From the NCBI RefSeq assembly GCF_003752365.1, contig NZ_RJUO01000001.1:744001-808000 (forward strand): 64,000 nucleotides of DNA, in the 5' to 3' direction. The translations under genes and the position numbers were made by a program. The DNA is from Frondihabitans sp. PhB188 (GTDB lineage: Bacteria; Actinomycetota; Actinomycetes; Actinomycetales; Microbacteriaceae). The notes beneath the pieces were generated by a model. It was not told the DNA's origin and ran no database searches. It was given only the letters and a program-made list of their open reading frames with translations. Shown here in pieces: positions 8,582-15,350 of the stretch (position 1 is its first letter; every line of letters begins with the position of its first letter).

Positions 8582-10009
8582 CTACCACTGCGGCGGGTGC
8601 CGGCGCTGCCACTTCAGGCGGCGCTCCAGCTGCGCGCCGATCGCGAGCAGGACGTCCTCGCGGCCCGGTCGCCCGACGAGCTGGACGCCTACGGGCACGC
8701 CGTCGTGCTCGGCCACCGGCAGCGTGATGGCGGGCAGGCCTGCGACGTTGACGAACGAGGTGAACGGCGCGTAGAGGCACTGCTGCTCGAAGTTGCGCTC
8801 CCCATCGACGGCGTCGTACCAGCCGTTCGGGCGCGGCAGGAGCGCGACAGTGGGAGTCAGGACGGCGTCGTACGGCGCGAAGTCGGCGATCACCGTGCGC
8901 TCGTAGGCGGTCAGCCCGGCGAGGGCCGTCGCGAGGTCGCGGGCCGAGAGCGCCCGCCCCCGCTCGACGAGCCAGCGCGTCAGGGGCTCGAGCAGGTCGA
9001 GATCGTCGCCCTCGGCCGGGATCGTCGCGGCGCCGGCCTGCCAGAGCGTGCGGAAGTGGGTCGCGTACTCCCCGACCGGAACGCGCACGGCGTCCGGCTC
9101 GACCTCGTGCCCGACGGCCGCCAGGTGGTCCATCGCGAGGTCGAGGGCGGCGAGCACGGCGGGGTCGACGCGCACGTCGTAGGCGTCGTCCCACGGCGAC
9201 GTGGTCGTGGTGGCGATCCGGAAGCGTCCCTCGCCGCGCACGGCCGCCGCCAGGAACGAGAACGAGTCGCCGGAGGGCGCCCGGAGCGCGTACTGGTCGC
9301 GGGGGGCGGCGGAGTCGGGAGCGACGAGTGCGTCCAGGAGCATGCCCGCGTCAGCGCAGTTCCTGCTGATCGGGCCCCCGACGGCGAGCCCGCCGAGGCT
9401 GGTGATGCCCGACTGCGACGGCACCCGCCCGCGCGAGGGCTTGAGGCCGACGAGGCCTGTCGCCGCGGCGGGGATCCGGATCGATCCGCCGCCGTCCGAC
9501 CCCGGGGCGAACGGCAGGAGACCGGCCGCGACGGCCGCCGCGGCGCCCCCGCTCGAGCCGCCTGCGTTCGCCGCGACGTCGTAGGGGTTCCGCGTCGGCG
9601 GGCCGATGAGCGTCTCGGTGTACGAGGTCATGCCGAACTCCGGGGTCGCGGTCTTGCCGAGGCTGATGGCGCCCGCCTCGTCGACCGCCTCGACCACGCC
9701 GGCCGAGTGCGCCGGGATGCGGCCGCGCGAGAACCGCGACCCCGACCAGGTCGGGACGCCGGCCCGGTCGGTCAGGTCTTTGTCGGCGAGCGGGAGACCC
9801 CACAGAGGCGCCGTCGTCGAACCCGCGGCGCCCAGGGCGTCGGCGCGTTCGCGTGCGGCGTCGGCCGTCACGGTGACGAACGCGCCGACACCGGGATCGA
9901 TGCGCTCAATGCGCTCGAGGTAGTGGTCGACGAGCTCGCGCGGGGTGACCTCGCGGCGTCGCAGCCAGTCGTACTGCTCCTGTGCGCTCAGGTGGTGGAG
10001 TTCGAACAT
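8582..10009 (-). CDS. Amidase signature family hydrolase
   Basis: Cytoplasmic amidase of the GatA/AS family, 475 residues from the ATG at 10009 (MFELHHLSAQEQYDWL). A GTG at 10027 would add six residues but fits the family less well. The Ser-cisSer-Lys triad is visible: Lys in LPLADKDLTDRAG, and the two serines in GGSSGGAAAAVAAGLLPFAP with GSDGGGSIRIPAAATGLVGL just after. The aliphatic amide substrate cannot be inferred; this subfamily (often labelled amidase or 6-aminohexanoate-cyclic-dimer hydrolase) is broad. It is not part of a GatCAB operon here, so a tRNA amidotransferase role is unlikely. Confidence 0.87.
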   Translation of the reverse strand: MFELHHLSAQEQYDWLRRREVTPRELVDHYLERIERIDPGVGAFVTVTADAARERADALGAAGSTTAPLWGLPLADKDLTDRAGVPTWSGSRFSRGRIPAHSAGVVEAVDEAGAISLGKTATPEFGMTSYTETLIGPPTRNPYDVAANAGGSSGGAAAAVAAGLLPFAPGSDGGGSIRIPAAATGLVGLKPSRGRVPSQSGITSLGGLAVGGPISRNCADAGMLLDALVAPDSAAPRDQYALRAPSGDSFSFLAAAVRGEGRFRIATTTTSPWDDAYDVRVDPAVLAALDLAMDHLAAVGHEVEPDAVRVPVGEYATHFRTLWQAGAATIPAEGDDLDLLEPLTRWLVERGRALSARDLATALAGLTAYERTVIADFAPYDAVLTPTVALLPRPNGWYDAVDGERNFEQQCLYAPFTSFVNVAGLPAITLPVAEHDGVPVGVQLVGRPGREDVLLAIGAQLERRLKWQRRHPPQW

Positions 10010-10083
10010 CGGTCCGAGCCTAGCCACGGATCCCGACGAGCATCCGGCAGGCGCCGACAGACGCGCCCGAGCACCCAGGGGAG

Positions 10084-10145
10084 TTCGTCTCCGGCTACTT
10101 TCCCCGTGCGTGAATTCACGCCCAGGGAAAGTGGCCAGAAACGAA
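10084..10145. repeat. 62-bp imperfect palindrome in a divergent promoter region
   Basis: Two 31-base arms meet at GTGAATTCAC with no loop; 26 of 31 positions pair. The inner 44 bases (10093-10136) have only three mismatches, with ACTTTCCC on the left facing GGGAAAGT on the right. It lies between the divergent amidase (start 10009) and DinB-like gene (start 10199). No other copy was seen in this window. It may be an operator, a bidirectional hairpin or a mobile palindromic element. Confidence 0.75.
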
Positions 10146-10198
10146 TACCGGATGCCGGCGGCACCGGCGCTTCACCCGCCGCCGATACCGTGGACGCC

Positions 10199-10693
10199 AT
10201 GACTGCACTTCTGCCCCGGCTCGACGCTCCTGAGACAGGTGACGAGCGCGCGATGCTCGAGGGGTTCCTCCAGTTCCAGCGCTCCACCGTCGCCCTGAAG
10301 TCCGAGGGGCTCACCGACGCCCTCGCCGCGACCCGCCCCCTGCCGTCGCTCACCACCGTCATCGGGCTGCTGCAGCACCTGGCCGACGTCGAGCGCAGCT
10401 GGATCCTCGACGACCTGCTCGGCTTTCCGTTCGAGACGCGCTGGAACTCGGCCGACCCCGACGGCGAGTTCCGCATCGAGCCCGGAACCACGCTTGCGAC
10501 GGCCCTCGCCGAGTACGAGGCCGCGTGCAACGAGGCCTCCGATGCGATCCGCGACGTGCCGCTCGACACGCTGACCCGCGACGGTCGGTTCACGCTCCGG
10601 TGGGTGCTGCTGCACCTGATCGAGGAGACGGCGCGCCACGCGGGTCACGTCGACATCCTGCGCGAGCAGCTCGACGGCGTGACGGGAGAGTGA
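10199..10693 (+). CDS. DinB-like protein, DUF664 family
   Basis: A 164-residue four-helix-bundle protein of the DinB/YfiT superfamily, to which mycothiol- and bacillithiol-dependent transferases belong. The likely metal ligands are His in GLLQHLADVERSW and two His in EETARHAGHVDILREQLDG, which is the DUF664 C-terminal signature. Many actinobacterial members use mycothiol, but the reaction is unknown for this one. The ATG at 10199 is preferred because upstream codons are non-coding in character. The stop overlaps the SMR gene start (GTGA). Confidence 0.85.
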   Translation: MTALLPRLDAPETGDERAMLEGFLQFQRSTVALKSEGLTDALAATRPLPSLTTVIGLLQHLADVERSWILDDLLGFPFETRWNSADPDGEFRIEPGTTLATALAEYEAACNEASDAIRDVPLDTLTRDGRFTLRWVLLHLIEETARHAGHVDILREQLDGVTGE

Positions 10694-11025
10694 CCGTGGG
10701 CTACCTGTTCTTGGCCCTCGCGATCGTCAGCGAGGTCGTCGCGACCACGTTCCTCCGTGTCGTCAGCTTTCCGAACGCCCCGTGGTGGCCGTACATCGTG
10801 GTCGTCGTGGGCTACGTGGCGTCGTTCTTCTTCCTGTCGCAGACCCTGCGCGCCGACGTGCCGCTCGGCGTCGCCTACGCCGTCTGGGCGGGGGTCGGGG
10901 TCGTGCTCGTCGCAGCCATCAGCTGGCTGGTGTTCCATGAGCCGCTCACCCTGACGCAGATCGGCGGGATCGTGCTCGTCATCGCGGGAGTCGGTCTGCT
11001 GGAGCTGGGCGGCACGCACCAGTAG
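10690..11025 (+). CDS. Small multidrug resistance (SMR) family efflux protein
   Basis: A 111-residue proton-coupled exporter of the EmrE/QacE family with four membrane helices. The essential membrane-embedded glutamate is in the first helix (AIVSEVVATTFLR, Glu15). YVASFFFLSQTL, GVAYAVWAGVGVV and GIVLVIAGVGLLEL follow as in EmrE. Typical substrates are quaternary ammonium cations; the native one is unknown. The start is GTG 10690, overlapping the DinB-like stop; GTG 10696 is also possible. Only one SMR subunit is present, so it is probably homodimeric. Confidence 0.92.
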   Translation: MTVGYLFLALAIVSEVVATTFLRVVSFPNAPWWPYIVVVVGYVASFFFLSQTLRADVPLGVAYAVWAGVGVVLVAAISWLVFHEPLTLTQIGGIVLVIAGVGLLELGGTHQ

Positions 11026-11055
11026 GGCGCGCGCCCGGTGACGAGAGCCGGAAGG

Positions 11056-11352
11056 CTAGGAGGCGCACTCGATGCAGACCGGGCCCAGCTTCGACTCGTG
11101 GTCGAGCTGGATGCGCGGGCGCACCAGGAAGCACTCGACGCAGGTGAACTCGTTCTCCTGCATCGGGAGCACGACGACGTCGAGCGCCTCGTCGACGTCG
11201 GTGGCGTCGAGCTGGAACCCGCCCGAGGCGTCGCCGTCGTCGAGGTCGGCGACCAGACCGGTCGCCTGCGGACCACGCGCGGCCAGCGAGCGGACAGTGT
11301 CGTCGCTGTCGCCCTCGGGGGCGTTGCGGGGTGCGTCGTAATCGGCTGCCAT
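11056..11352 (-). CDS. DUF4193 family protein with two CxxC motifs
   Basis: A 98-residue acidic protein conserved in Actinobacteria. The N-terminal two thirds are rich in Asp, Gly and Ala, and the C-terminus has two Cys pairs (TCVECFLV and VCIECAS) that probably bind zinc. A good AGGAG ribosome site lies seven bases before the ATG at 11352. The family has no established biochemical function. It sits alone between convergent and divergent neighbours. Confidence 0.82.
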   Translation of the reverse strand: MAADYDAPRNAPEGDSDDTVRSLAARGPQATGLVADLDDGDASGGFQLDATDVDEALDVVVLPMQENEFTCVECFLVRPRIQLDHESKLGPVCIECAS

Positions 11353-11549
11353 GCTGTTCTCCTGCGAAGTCGTGCGGGGGGCGGAACGCCCGTCAGGCCT
11401 GTTGCCCGCCGCAACTATAAGGGGTAGTCGCCCGTGCTCCGACCATGTTCGCCGACGGCTGTATCGAGTCGTGCTCCAGCACCGGGAAGAGGCTGGTCGA
11501 TCAGGCTTCCGGGCCCGTAGTCTGGACGGACCGGACGGAAGGGAAGCCC

Positions 11550-11927
11550 GTGGGAGAACGACTCGACGCTGCCGCACGGATCTCCGCCCGCACCGTGCGC
11601 GCGGCCTCCCTCACCCCGATCGGCAAGCAGGTCCGGGAGAATCTCTTGTTCCTCCGCCGGGTCGCTCGGGCTGCCGTCACCGAGGCCGCCGCCAATCCCC
11701 CGGTCGTCACCACGGCGAAGTCGACCCCGCCGCACCCGGGAGTCGAACGCCAGCCGGACGACGACTTCTCACCCGGCGACGACGAGCGGTGCACCTGCCG
11801 CAGTCCCGCCTGGTGCGGCGTGACCAAGGGCGACGTCGTCCACGATCTGATGTCCCGCGGCATGCGCCTGGATCGCCCCCAGGCCGAGGCGATCTGGCGC
11901 GAGGCCCAAGACAGCCGGGTCCGCTGA
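11550..11927 (+). CDS. Unknown actinobacterial protein with Cys-rich C-terminal segment
   Basis: A 125-residue product from the GTG at 11550, chosen because GGAAGGGA precedes it. A predicted helical N-terminal half (rich in Ala, Arg and Leu) is followed by an acidic linker (DDDFSPGDDE) and a compact end, RCTCRSPAWCGVTKGDVV, then DLMSRGMRLDRPQAEAIW. The three cysteines might bind a metal. No family is recognised. Codon use is normal for the window, which supports coding. Confidence 0.55.
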   Translation: MGERLDAAARISARTVRAASLTPIGKQVRENLLFLRRVARAAVTEAAANPPVVTTAKSTPPHPGVERQPDDDFSPGDDERCTCRSPAWCGVTKGDVVHDLMSRGMRLDRPQAEAIWREAQDSRVR

Positions 11928-11982
11928 GCCCGATCGGCCCAGACGAGCATGAGACACCTGGGCGGAGTCCGGACGAGACGAA

Positions 11983-12090
11983 TCAGTCTTCGTCAGTCCA
12001 GCTCGTGATCTCGCCGAACTGCTGGGACACGTAGCCGACGAGGTCCTCGTGGACGAGCTGCGACAGGCTGGGGATGGAGTTCTTCGACAT
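11983..12090 (-). CDS. Putative 35-residue peptide gene of the small-gene cluster
   Basis: A short frame from ATG 12090 with a purine-rich GAGAAAG ribosome site about nine bases upstream. The product starts MSKNSIPSLSQL, continues through an amphipathic middle (VHEDLVGY) and ends EITSWTDED. Length and acidic Thr/Trp-containing tail resemble precursors of modified peptides (RiPPs) or signalling peptides, but no modifying enzyme or exporter is next to it. It is the last of four small genes on this strand, 90 bases after the 76-codon gene, and could belong to the same transcript. It could also be chance; conservation would decide. Confidence 0.45.
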   Translation of the reverse strand: MSKNSIPSLSQLVHEDLVGYVSQQFGEITSWTDED

Positions 12091-12180
12091 GGGAGTTCTT
12101 TCTCGTAGTCCTGGTCGTCGTCGATCAGGATGGGCAAGAGGTATTCGATGCACCGCGGCCGGGCCGCGCGGAGGGAGGCC

Positions 12181-12411
12181 TCAGGCGACCTTGGAGGTGC
12201 CGAGCCGGGTCGGCGCCGCGGCTGCCGAGACGAAGAAGTCGGCATAGCAGAGGTCCGGAGCCGAAACGGGTCCGCGCCGAAGCTCCTCCTGGAGCACGTC
12301 GCTCTGGGTGATCCGCTGGGCCGTGCGCGGGAACGAGCTGCGTCCATATCGCTTGGGGTAGACGCCGATTCGAGCCGGCGCGATACCCCTCTCGCGGAGG
12401 TAGGCGCTCAT
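12181..12411 (-). CDS. Unknown 76-residue protein, third gene of the coupled small-gene operon
   Basis: Basic N-terminal half (MSAYLRERGIAPARIGVYPK, then RTAQRITQSDVLQEELRR) and a less charged C-terminal half with a single Cys in PDLCYADFFVSA. No signal peptide or membrane helix and no recognised domain. Its ATG overlaps the stop of the preceding 27-codon gene (ATGA), which is good evidence for real translation. Codon choice includes some less favoured codons (CGA, TAT, CTT), slightly unlike its neighbours and compatible with transfer. Confidence 0.6.
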   Translation of the reverse strand: MSAYLRERGIAPARIGVYPKRYGRSSFPRTAQRITQSDVLQEELRRGPVSAPDLCYADFFVSAAAAPTRLGTSKVA

Positions 12412-12491
12412 GCGGCGTCCGCCGCCATGAGGTCCCTCAGCTCGGCGAGGTCGAGCGGCTGGGTCTCGTCGAGGTCGTACTCGGGATTCAT
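12408..12491 (-). CDS. Unknown 27-residue acidic peptide, second gene of the coupled small-gene operon
   Basis: Begins MNPEYDLDETQP and ends in a leucine-rich amphipathic helix (LDLAELRDLM) followed by AADAA. It has four-base ATGA-type overlaps on both sides, with the 51-codon gene upstream and the 76-codon gene downstream. Such double coupling is hard to explain by chance. The acidic, Leu-spaced sequence is like the leader portion of some modified peptides, yet there is no core region with Cys or many Ser/Thr. Function unknown. Confidence 0.55.
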   Translation of the reverse strand: MNPEYDLDETQPLDLAELRDLMAADAA

Positions 12492-12643
12492 GCCAGGACC
12501 CCCAGTGCGGTCAGAGCGCCAGCGATGACGAAGCTGCTCGCCGACAGCGTGGCGACCGCGATGACGGCCCAGGTGCGATCCCGATGGATCTGCCGGACCT
12601 CGGAGAACGGGGAAGATGCGTTTTCGGCGCGATGAATGGACAT
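12488..12643 (-). CDS. Unknown 51-residue single-span membrane protein, first gene of the small-gene operon
   Basis: A polar basic N-terminus (MSIHRAENASS, then VRQIHRDR) leads into one long hydrophobic segment from about residue 24 (TWAVIAVATLSASSFVIAG, continuing to the C-terminus). This predicts a single helix with the N-terminus inside. The ribosome site GGAAATGAG is moderate. It starts the run of overlapping small genes and faces the MarR gene across a 236-base regulatory region. It could be a small membrane effector, an export helper, a holin-like or toxin peptide; none can be chosen from sequence. Confidence 0.6.
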   Translation of the reverse strand: MSIHRAENASSPFSEVRQIHRDRTWAVIAVATLSASSFVIAGALTALGVLA

Positions 12644-12759
12644 TGGTTCAACTCATTTCCGGCCCTGCAGCCTGAGGTAAACGGTGGTGCGGATAGTCCC
12701 GCCGTGAATCGGGACGTGCCCCCGCCGTGAACCGGTGGCACATCCTCAGTATGACTCAG

Positions 12760-12771
12760 TTGCCTAGACGG
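12760..12771. promoter_or_regulatory. Left copy of an inverted 12-bp site, candidate MarR operator
   Basis: TTGCCTAGACGG occurs here and in exact inverted form at 12856-12867. Each copy contains most of the palindrome TTGCCTAGGCAA, a form often bound by MarR dimers. This copy lies about 117 bases upstream of the 51-codon gene start, near where its promoter should be. Confidence 0.6.
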
Positions 12772-12855
12772 ACTACCTATTTCGTCCGAAGTCTGCGCTA
12801 TTCGGATAATCCCCGATCCGAAGACCCCCGGAAGCCATCGCAAGGCCTACCTACA

Positions 12856-12867
12856 CCGTCTAGGCAA
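12856..12867. promoter_or_regulatory. Right copy of the inverted 12-bp site, candidate MarR autoregulatory operator
   Basis: CCGTCTAGGCAA is the exact reverse complement of 12760-12771. It ends 12 bases before the ATG of the MarR gene, so bound protein would block that gene's start region. Between the two copies there is also a TTCGGAT/ATCCGAA inverted pair (12801-12822). The whole 12644-12879 interval is less GC-rich than its surroundings. Confidence 0.65.
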
Positions 12868-12879
12868 TAGTCTCTAGTC

Positions 12880-13398
12880 ATGGCGGGAACACACCACTCA
12901 GCGGCGGCGGCGACATTCGACGAGTCGGGCTACTGGTATGCCCAGGACGGCGCCGAGAGAGGTGCGGCGGTTCTGAATGCGCTCCGGCGCTATCGCCAAG
13001 CCGAGAAGGAGATGCGCGCACGCACCCGGCTCTCGATGAAGATGGGCGAGACCGATCTGGCCGCCATCCGCTTCCTCCTCCGCGAGCAGCGAGCCGATCG
13101 GAGCGTGACCGCCTCTCGACTCACCGAGCACCTCGGTATCACCTCCGCCTCGACGGCGGTCCTCATCAACCGGCTCGAGGCCTCCGGTCACATCGTCCGG
13201 AGCAAGAACCCGTCCGACAAGCGGAGCATCTTCCTCACGGCGACCGGCAACAGCGACGACGAGGTGCGAGCGACCATGGCCGGCATGCACGCGCGCATGA
13301 TCCTCGCGGCCGAGCGACTGAGCCCCGAGGCCGCCAGAGGCATCGTCGCGTTCCTCGCCGAGATGACGGAAGCGGTCGACGCGTCGGTGACCGACTGA
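12880..13398 (+). CDS. MarR family transcriptional regulator
   Basis: A 172-residue winged-helix regulator. The helix-turn-helix and wing are in VTASRLTEHLGITSASTAVLINRLEASGHI followed by RSKNPSDKRSIFLTATG, which is the MarR signature (Asp-Lys-Arg before the wing strand). Dimerisation helices flank it on both sides. The N-terminal 35 residues are an extra segment relative to compact MarR proteins of about 145. It is divergent from the four small genes and framed by an inverted 12-bp site, so it probably controls them and itself. The inducing ligand is unknown. Confidence 0.9.
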   Translation: MAGTHHSAAAATFDESGYWYAQDGAERGAAVLNALRRYRQAEKEMRARTRLSMKMGETDLAAIRFLLREQRADRSVTASRLTEHLGITSASTAVLINRLEASGHIVRSKNPSDKRSIFLTATGNSDDEVRATMAGMHARMILAAERLSPEAARGIVAFLAEMTEAVDASVTD

Positions 13399-13431
13399 GC
13401 CCTCGGGCGGCCGACTGGGTCGAACTCTCGG

Positions 13432-13923
13432 TCAGGCGCCCAGGACGACCCGCATCGCGTCCGTGAGTGCCGCGTTGTCCCGACGGAGCGCCGCCGCTTC
13501 GGCCTCGAGTGCCGTCACGCGGTCGCTCACGGGAGTCGGCTCGCGGGCCGGTTCGATCGACGGCTCGTCCGCGACAGCGTCAGGCCTGGGCGACGTGGCG
13601 TCCGCAGGCTCGACCTCTCCGGGAGCTTCCGGTGCTGATCCCGGCGCAGGATCGGGCGCTTCGTCCGCCGAGGCGCGGGCGGCGGGCGCGATCCGAGTCC
13701 GCACCACCGGCGAGAACTTGGGCCGGCGCGATGCACGCGCGGGTGCGACCGACTCCGGCGACGCCGCCTCCACCCAGGCCCGCAGCGACGGCTGGTCGAC
13801 GGTGAACTCGTCGGCCACGACGGTGAACACGTGCCGGTCGCCGGGGTTCGTGGCGAGTCGCTGCAGCACTCGTGCCGTCGCGGCCTCGCGGGTCTCGTCG
13901 TCGTACCACTGCTCGAAAGGCAT
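13432..13923 (-). CDS. Unknown protein with transposase-OrfA-like HTH and C-terminal coiled coil
   Basis: A 163-residue protein in three parts. The N-terminal ~55 residues (MPFEQWYDDETREAATARVL, then VVADEFTVDQPSLRAWVEAA) follow the pattern of the IS3-type transposase helix-turn-helix. A long Pro/Ala/Glu-rich linker follows, then a short coiled coil (RVTALEAEAAALRRDNAALT) like the leucine zipper that ends OrfA proteins. No transposase catalytic domain or terminal inverted repeats were found nearby. It may be a domesticated DNA-binding protein. It follows the GNAT gene by nine bases, probably in one transcript. Confidence 0.55.
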   Translation of the reverse strand: MPFEQWYDDETREAATARVLQRLATNPGDRHVFTVVADEFTVDQPSLRAWVEAASPESVAPARASRRPKFSPVVRTRIAPAARASADEAPDPAPGSAPEAPGEVEPADATSPRPDAVADEPSIEPAREPTPVSDRVTALEAEAAALRRDNAALTDAMRVVLGA

Positions 13924-13932
13924 GCCGAAAAC

Positions 13933-14526
13933 CTAGCGCCTCTTGAGCTTCTTGAGGTTCTTCTGCATCGTCACCGTGCCGAGCCAGCGGTCGAACTTGA
14001 AGCCGACACGGCCCATGCGGCCGATCTCCTTGAACCCGAACGACGCGTGCAGCCGGATCGATGCATCGGCGCCCTGGTCGCCGATGATGGCGATCACCTG
14101 GCGCACCCCGGCCTGCTGGCAGGCGTCCAGCAGCGCGGCCAGAAGCGCCTTGCCGAGGCCCTTCCCGGTCGACGCCGGCCCCAGGTAGATAGAGGTCTCG
14201 ACGACCGTGCGATTGATGGCGCGGTTGCCCCACGGCACGACGTGCGCGTAGCCGAGGAGCGTGCCGGCGGGAGAGACTGCGACGAGGAAGGGCAGTTCCA
14301 GCCGCTCTGATCGGCTGAAGACGGCGCGCCACTCGTGCAGCGACTTCTGCTTCGTGTCGAAGGTCACCGTCGAGTTGGCGACGTACAGGTTGTAGACGTC
14401 GCGAACCGCCGGCAGGTCGGCGGCGACGGCCGTGCGGATCTCGTACGAGAACGGAGCCTCGGGCACAGGCTCGGGCCGCAGGTGGCGCGGCAGGACGCGA
14501 CGCGGCTGGTATTCCTCTTCGAGCAC
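13933..14526 (-). CDS. GNAT family N-acetyltransferase, phosphinothricin-acetyltransferase-like
   Basis: A 197-residue acetyl-CoA-dependent N-acetyltransferase. After a 27-residue leader the GNAT fold starts at YEIRTAVAADLPAVRDVYN, with NSTVTFDT, the PAT-type ETSIYLGPASTGKGLGKALL (acetyl-CoA pyrophosphate loop), VIAIIGDQGADASIRLHASF and GFKFDRWLGTVTMQK. These are hallmarks of the PAT/MddA group acting on phosphinothricin- or methionine-sulfone-like amino acids. The actual substrate is unknown. The C-terminus is a Lys-rich tail. Confidence 0.85.
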   Translation of the reverse strand: MLEEEYQPRRVLPRHLRPEPVPEAPFSYEIRTAVAADLPAVRDVYNLYVANSTVTFDTKQKSLHEWRAVFSRSERLELPFLVAVSPAGTLLGYAHVVPWGNRAINRTVVETSIYLGPASTGKGLGKALLAALLDACQQAGVRQVIAIIGDQGADASIRLHASFGFKEIGRMGRVGFKFDRWLGTVTMQKNLKKLKRR

Positions 14527-14601
14527 CCGCCAACCCTTGCACGACCGGGCCGCGGGCGCACGCCCCCACGCAGGGGCTCAGGCCCACGGCCGTCGCTCGC
14601 G

Positions 14602-15282
14602 TCAGGCCGGCAGCCGCCAGTCGACGGGCTCGCCACCCGCTTCGCGGATCAGCGCGTTCGCGCGGCTGAACGGCTTCGAGCCGAAGAACCCGCGCGACGC
14701 CGACAGCGGCGACGGATGCGCCGACTCGATGCGGGGGGTGTCGCCGAGGAGCGGCTTCAGCGCCTGCGCGTCGCGCCCCCAGAGGATCGCGACGAGCGGC
14801 CGATCGCGGGCGACCAGCGCCTCGATGGCCCGGTCGGTGACCTGCTCCCAGCCCTTGCGCCGGTGCGAGGCGGCGAGCCCCGGCTGCACGGTCAGCACCC
14901 GGTTGAGCAGCATCACGCCGTTCCGCGCCCACGGCGTCAGGTCGCCGTGCGCGACCGGCGCGATCCCCAGGTCGTCGTCGAGCTCGCGGTAGATGTTGGC
15001 CAGACTCCGCGGCACGGGCCGCACGTGCGGGTCGACGGCGAACGACAGCCCGATCGGGTGGCCGGGCGTGGGGTAGGGATCCTGCCCCACGATCAGCACC
15101 CGGACGTCGTCGAACGGGTATGTGAACGCGCGCAGCACGTCGTCGCCGTGCGGCAGGTAGCCGCGCCCGGCCTCGGTCTCCTGGCGCAGGAACTGCCCCA
15201 TCTCGGCCACCCGGCCGGCGACGGGCTCCAGAGCCCGTGCCCATCCGGGTTCCACGAGCTCGTGGAGCGGATGGACGCTCAC
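14602..15282 (-). CDS. ung: Uracil-DNA glycosylase, family 1
   Basis: Removes uracil from DNA to start base-excision repair. The 226-residue length matches bacterial Ung. Water-activating motif [19 protein letters not shown] has the catalytic Asp68; the DNA-intercalation motif is [21 protein letters not shown] with the catalytic His; LLNRVLTVQ follows the uracil pocket. ATG 15282 is taken. A copy of the dispersed word GCGCAGGAACT lies inside it, antisense to the coding strand, at 15184-15194, encoding GQFLRQ. Confidence 0.96.
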   Translation of the reverse strand: MSVHPLHELVEPGWARALEPVAGRVAEMGQFLRQETEAGRGYLPHGDDVLRAFTYPFDDVRVLIVGQDPYPTPGHPIGLSFAVDPHVRPVPRSLANIYRELDDDLGIAPVAHGDLTPWARNGVMLLNRVLTVQPGLAASHRRKGWEQVTDRAIEALVARDRPLVAILWGRDAQALKPLLGDTPRIESAHPSPLSASRGFFGSKPFSRANALIREAGGEPVDWRLPA

Positions 15283-15289
15283 GGCGTGC

Positions 15290-15350
15290 CGCTCACTGCT
15301 CGCTGCTCACTGCTCACTGAAGGCTGCTCACTGAAGGCCGCTCACTGCTC
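15290..15350. repeat. Short imperfect tandem repeat between ung and the S51 peptidase gene
   Basis: About five units built on GCTCACTGCTC and GCTCACTGAAGG, for example CTGCTCACTGAAGG followed by CCGCTCACTGCTC. The repeat runs into the last three codons of the S51 peptidase gene, so slippage could alter that C-terminus. No function is suggested. Confidence 0.65.

Noticed and set aside
12091-12180. A further small gene between the 35- and 76-codon genes, including an in-frame GTG at 12153 for the 35-codon gene
   Set aside because: No ribosome site and a basic, Arg/Pro-rich product unlike the ATG-started peptide.
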